Shown here piece after piece: positions 59,901-64,000 of a stretch of 64,000 nucleotides of DNA; the stretch's first letter is position 1, and each line of letters begins with the position of its first letter. Location: positions 19,079,655 through 19,143,654 of the forward strand of contig NC_091137.1 of assembly GCF_041381155.1 (NCBI RefSeq), given 5' to 3'. The notes below the pieces were generated by a model. The model was not told where the DNA came from and searched no databases. It saw nothing but the letters and a program-made list of their open reading frames with translations. Source of the stretch: Argopecten irradians (lineage: Eukaryota; Mollusca; Bivalvia; Pectinida; Pectinidae). Both the position numbers and the translations under genes were made by a program.

Positions 59901-62900
59901 AATGTCAAATATTGATATAATGATAAAAGAAATACACGTATTTACTTAGTCCGTTAAACATGCCTATATTATTAGTTTTTCGCCATTTTTTCCTTATTAT
60001 AAAGTCTATATATTAGGCCATTTTTTTAAAAGCCTAATAATATTTGCAGGTTTAGCGGAATAGTACATAATATCATGACAAATGAAAATAAAATAATGGT
60101 AGAAGCAAGTATAAAACCATATAATATAATGAAAACCCTTCTTTATGGCTACAAAAACCTGTACAGTATAGGATTATTTACACTTCACAAAACTTTTGCA
60201 TACGTTTCAACGTTTATTAGATTAACACAGTAATCAGGAACCTCTAGTCGATAAATTTGTCTTTTCAGTCGATAGCAGATATGTCCATTAGACAGATGAG
60301 ATTTCCTTCGATCGGATGTTTGGAATGTTCACGCGTCGCGCATGCACATAGGGGTTGTTTACACTCGCCGAAAGATAATAATATGAAATAGTGACTAGGT
60401 CGGTCCTATTTATTTTCAGTTTTTCTCCATTTTGAACAAAATTGTTATACAAACTTTTAAATATTGTTATTAACACAAAGTACACAACTTTTACAATTAA
60501 TGTTAGTCCTATTATTCTTTTTATCTTTTATTACAATTTTTTAGCGATTTAGTCCCTTTAACTTCATCCATGTACATAAACTTCAATCAGTATTAAAAAT
60601 ATTAAGCTTACGGACACCTTTCTAAATGTGTTTGATATGATGAGCTATTTTGGAAGAACAAAATATTAAAGATCCTATCTTTTTCAAATAGTCTACCTGA
60701 TTGCTCTCCACAAGGCCCCGATCAAGGGGAATACTGGGATGTCTTTGGGTTTCTGGAACGCCCAGTAATAGGAAGCGAATGCACCAGCTAATGTCAGCTG
60801 TCCCAGCGCAATTACGAAGTTTATCAACCAGAAAAACATGAACAGAGAGTAGAAGGCCGCATACATAACGAAACTGAAAGTAGAAACGTAACAGAAATGT
60901 ATCAAATTCACTTATAAATTAATTTTGCAACAGGTAGATCGTACACAACCGGTTACAACCGTAGTTTTTGCTATATATAATATTACACACTGAAAGTAAC
61001 CCCTGGAGTATCTGGGATGGATTTTACCCGGCTGCACTAATAACATAGCTAAAGGATAGGATATAATTTGATATGATATTTTTTGTAGGGTTAACAATAT
61101 GAAACAATGACAGTACTTCTCTTCAAGGTTCTTCAGGTAACTGCATGTGTCAGATGTCGTCGTGGTATTCTGTTCAATAAGGAATAAACAACATATTAAT
61201 TCTATCAAATTAATAATTATTTGCGAACGTTGGCATGTTGACATTAAAAAAATAGCATATATTCCCCATGATCAATTTTACCAAAATAGCTATTACATTT
61301 GTCTCGCTATTATGAAGGATTAATTAAATTTTTTCTTTAAAAAACATATTTACAGTTAAGAAGGTACAGGGGAGGAAAACAATACTTCTCTCGACTATCT
61401 CCTTCTACTTCGGTCTTGGCTACTCAGTAACTGAAATATGACTTACCTCGCACGTGCTCCCAAGGAAGCCGGACACTTGTGACGTAATAGCATCCTTATC
61501 CCATTGACCGTTTGACCACGTTGAAGTTGTGTTTTCGACAGCAGTCATGACCCGTCCTGTGGAGGCCAGATATCTGAACAAGAGGTTAAGGAAATACCCT
61601 TCGCCAAGATCTTACCGTTGGATTTTCATAACAGCGTGTTTAATTTACATCTACTTAAATATTTCTGTGCTTTGTGTTTGTTTCCCTTCTAATACATAAA
61701 TTCAGCTTTGATATGAGCGATTCATGCAAATAAAAGGGTAAGACTGTCCCTAATGCACGGATCCGGAGTATTTTTACTGTTGATTGACTTACAAAACAGT
61801 TATTTTGTACCTTATAACATATTGTTACTGGGTCTTCACCAGAACCGAAATTGGCGATCAAACATCTGATTTAGTTATCTTTCACACATGTGAAAAGAGA
61901 AAGTATATGTCTAAGTCTGGCGTAATAGCTTTAACATTTGTTGATCACATGGTTATAAGGATACGCTCCAAATATGAGGAAGTATCCGACCACGAGTAGC
62001 TGGAGAACCATGGTCAGAATGGGGAAGGCTAGAGTTGTCTTTATTCCTCCCACGGCTCTGAAACATAATACGGTGTCATACGTGAGCAATCCATAAAAGT
62101 ATCTCCGTTACCCTTATGTAAAGTTTAAACAATTGTTCGCAGGTAAGAAATGTAAAGAATGTGATAAAGCTCATGTGTCCCGATTACATTTTTATAGCTT
62201 TACACCAATGGTGATTTTGCTATTGTTGTCGGGGTTTGAGATGGTGGTTGTATTGGTGGTGGCCGTCGTTGTGATGGTCGTGGTAGCACTGGCGGTAATG
62301 TACGTGGTAACGGTGGTGATAGCGGTGGTTGTGGTGGTGGAATTGGTGCTGTTTACCTGCTAGCTTCCTTTATCAGGCCGATAGCAATCCTGATCCTCTG
62401 ACACAAGAACAGGACAATCACCAGTATGATGGTGAAGATTATGGCCGTTATAATACCTACACAAAATCAAAAGTATCATGTTACAGACGATATCAGTACA
62501 TTATGTAGTTTGGTTTATGTTAAAAAATGTTCATAAGATATACACATTCTACTTCTTTCAATTAATTTATTTCAGTTTTAGTTATGCTGGACGCACAACA
62601 TTGAACACAATGGTATACAACATAGCTGATACAGACACTTGTTGGTTAAACCTACCAAGGCCAAGGTACATCTTAGATTTAGAATAGCTGATTGTCCCGA
62701 TAGAAAGGTAAATGGTCATTTCAGTCTGGTCATTGGAAGAGTCCATATAGTACATGAAGAGGTGAACGGAGGCTGAAAACAGAAAACACATTGAAATAAA
62801 TCTCTCATAACACATTGAAATAACTCTGTCATAACAGAAATAACAGCTTTAAAACATTTCAGGCTAGGGTAATAATGAGGTAGAAATGCATTAACCATTA

Positions 62901-63694
62901 TCTTGTTAAATACGTCATCTTGTTTCAATAGTAAACATTTGCTCTATACATTTTATTGAAAATCATTTAAAATTCACTATCATACAGACAGCGTTTTAGT
63001 TGTTAGGCCTGATGCCAAATAATCAATGAGCAAAACAATTTCGCCAAACCATGTTGGTGTTTACACCAAATGAGTAGCTACAATATCAAATACCAAAACC
63101 TTGGGAAACAAAATAGCTCTTATCCGTTAACTTCAACACCCCTTTGGTAGGCAGACAAGCCCTTATTATAATTTAGTTGTATCTAACAGAACTAGAAGTA
63201 TCTTAGTGATTCGATCTACCGTATCCGAATGCGCCCAGCATGCCGAAGATTGTGAACCAGACCATGAATCCCGCCAGCAGCCTCAGTAACACAATGTATA
63301 TGAGGGATAGCAGCGTGATGATTATCATAAACCTGGAAGTCAATCAATTACCACAATTATCACAGGTAGGTTAAGGATCATCAAACTCAGGGTATCATTT
63401 TACATCACAAACAGTCAAGGTTGTATTCATAAAGTAAAAACAAATCGTTTCATTCTTCTCATTGGATCTTAATGTATCGAAATCAAATATGTTTAGATAT
63501 AATGACATCACCACACCCTCGTGAGAAGCGTTTTTGTATATCCTCACCCATTTGATACAGGTTGACATCTCAGTACAACAATTATCCAATGAGTTATAAA
63601 GGCAACTTACACTACGATGATCCACCAAGTCTGGATGACTTCGGACATTATTTTCTCGGCGTATTCCTTCGCCTTTATAAACGCACCAAACACA
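53902..63694 (-). CDS. Choline-transporter-like protein, SLC44/CTL family (N-terminus outside window)
   Basis: Fifteen exons, 5' to 3': 63611-63694, 63220-63332, 62656-62772, 62357-62456, 61965-62057, 61447-61573, 61117-61169, 60697-60873, 57967-58095, 57752-57821, 57159-57232, 56526-56596, 55479-55570, 54326-54410, 53902-54041 (TGA at 53902-53904). Every junction is GT..AG and phase-consistent, giving 507 residues; family members are near 650-700, so about 150-200 are missing to the right. Family signatures: '[18 protein letters not shown]', '[20 protein letters not shown]', '[14 protein letters not shown]', '[13 protein letters not shown]', '[13 protein letters not shown]', '[14 protein letters not shown]', 'NAYI', '[19 protein letters not shown]', '[11 protein letters not shown]' and '[20 protein letters not shown]'. 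CTL proteins are multipass plasma or organelle membrane proteins linked to choline and related transport. The Asn/Thr-rich loop (exons 61447 and 61117) is probably extracellular and glycosylated. I cannot tell which paralogue this is. Confidence 0.93.
54411..55412. repeat. 38-bp minisatellite carrying a copy of the SLC44 3' splice site, about 26 copies
   Basis: On the minus strand the unit contains 'ctgttcattgtttacag' followed by 'attatc' or a near variant. The unit at 54411 is continuous with the exon at 54410: its 'tttacag' is the true acceptor, and the exon begins 'attatcctag'. The array fills nearly the whole intron between exons 55479-55570 and 54326-54410, ending about 65 bp from the upstream exon. 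Unit variants differ at a few positions, for example 'acattgaaca' against 'acacagaaca'. Confidence 0.93.
58546..59394. mobile_element. TIR DNA element with CAGxGGCGTAG ends, probably hAT-like
   Basis: The left end is 'cagtggcgtagaaag' and the right end, reverse complemented, 'caggggcgtaggaagc'. 'tatct' directly flanks both sides (58541-58545 and 59395-59399). It lies within the 2.6-kb SLC44 intron 58096-60696. Inside are three diverged copies of a roughly 115-bp segment with 'acgatttagaatggc', 'gatgagttt' and 'ggggtctcccccggg', plus long G and C runs (58571-58592, 58643-58655, 59276-59287, 59333-59341). CAGTGGCGTAG-type ends are typical of hAT-related non-autonomous elements, but those usually have 8-bp target duplications, so the class is tentative. 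Confidence 0.6.
59690..59895. repeat. Short tandem array, about 46-bp unit, four to five copies
   Basis: Copies contain 'gtccattagacggatagac', 'actataactaaggatatata' and 'gggaa'. The later copies are shortened or rearranged. 'gtccattagac' recurs once more at about 60280. It lies in the same large SLC44 intron. Confidence 0.75.
59949..60060. mobile_element. 112-bp MITE related to the foldback element at 7941-8855
   Basis: The left end 'gtccgttaaacatgcc' plus 'attattag' pairs with the right end, reverse complemented 'ttccgctaaacctgc' plus 'attattaggct'. Both ends match the termini of the 0.9-kb foldback, and TA flanks each side. It is essentially two TIRs and a short AT-rich centre. Confidence 0.75.
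62225..62355 (+). repeat. Degenerate GTG/GGT triplet tract in an SLC44 intron
   Basis: 'gtggtggtt'-like triplets run for about 120 bp on the plus strand, adjacent to the donor side of exon 62357-62456. They create a spurious valine-rich frame on the plus strand. No other content. Confidence 0.6.
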
Positions 63695-64000
63695 CTGTAA
63701 AATACAGGCAAAAAACATTAGGTTTCTTCTTTAATCAACATTTTAGCATTACGTGAACATGTCCACAAGGTCTCCTCTCTCACTTATTACAATTACAATT
63801 GAATACTGCTTGACGTTGACTTCAGTATTTATTGTACAGATTAGAAGAGATTTTTTTTTTAAATTATAAAAAAATAGTTTCACTTTAACGAGATATTGGT
63901 AGCATTGTACAGCGATGTCCAGAACAAACTATTCATATTATGTACGAATAACTAATAGTTTCAGCTGTAACTAAAATTATTTCACTATGAGCAGTGGCAG
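63695..64000. other. Intron sequence at the right edge
   Basis: No further SLC44 exon is recognised here. The first base of exon 63611-63694 needs two bases from an upstream exon, which must lie beyond 64000. Confidence 0.4.

Noticed and set aside
62133-62363. Valine-rich plus-strand frame resembling a membrane protein
   Set aside because: Encoded by a degenerate GTG tract in an intron of the minus-strand SLC44 gene.

Overview
The window reads as animal nuclear DNA: AT-rich, with small exons bounded by GT..AG introns, crowded with LINE, MITE, foldback and minisatellite repeats. A lophotrochozoan, most likely a bivalve mollusc, is my inference. It rests on a four-gene set of secreted Gly/Tyr-rich proteins that look like shell-matrix or periostracal proteins, and on repeat heads of a type I associate with bivalve genomes. 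No species can be named from sequence alone.

Layout. Positions 1-7940 hold most of a fossil Ty3/Gypsy-type LTR element with a fusion-type envelope; its 5' end lies outside the window. A 0.9 kb foldback element (7941-8855) sits in or directly against its 3' LTR. From 8.9 to 11.4 kb there are dispersed repeats and a LINE 3' end. From 13.0 to 20.06 kb lies a plus-strand host gene for a multipass membrane protein built of two similar halves. Its introns carry three unrelated minisatellites of 15, 43 and 35 bp. From 20.8 to 24.2 kb come MITEs and a palindrome.

From 24.5 to 51.7 kb there are four plus-strand paralogues (called G1-G4 here), each with the same four-exon plan: a 5'UTR exon, an exon coding for a signal peptide plus an acidic and Gly/Tyr-rich body, a phase-1 exon coding only for a short hydrophobic C-terminal tail, and a 3'UTR exon. 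G2 and G3 share a core promoter with a GGAAG box 12 nt before a TATA box. G2-G4 share a conserved 3'UTR exon. Three LINE remnants and a duplicated upstream region separate them. From 53.9 to 63.7 kb a minus-strand choline-transporter-like gene (SLC44/CTL family) is resolved into 15 phase-consistent exons; its N-terminal exons lie beyond the right edge.

The most striking structure is that two unrelated genes each have a roughly 1-1.6 kb minisatellite whose repeat unit contains the gene's own 3' splice site plus the first exon bases (35-bp array ending at 19351/19352; 38-bp array starting at 54410/54411). Each array therefore lays out dozens of decoy acceptors in front of the true one. The 15-bp array has likewise grown inside a recognisable MITE. 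The second notable system is the G1-G4 cluster with its separable hydrophobic-tail exon and its 3'UTR intron kept within 50 nt of the stop codon.
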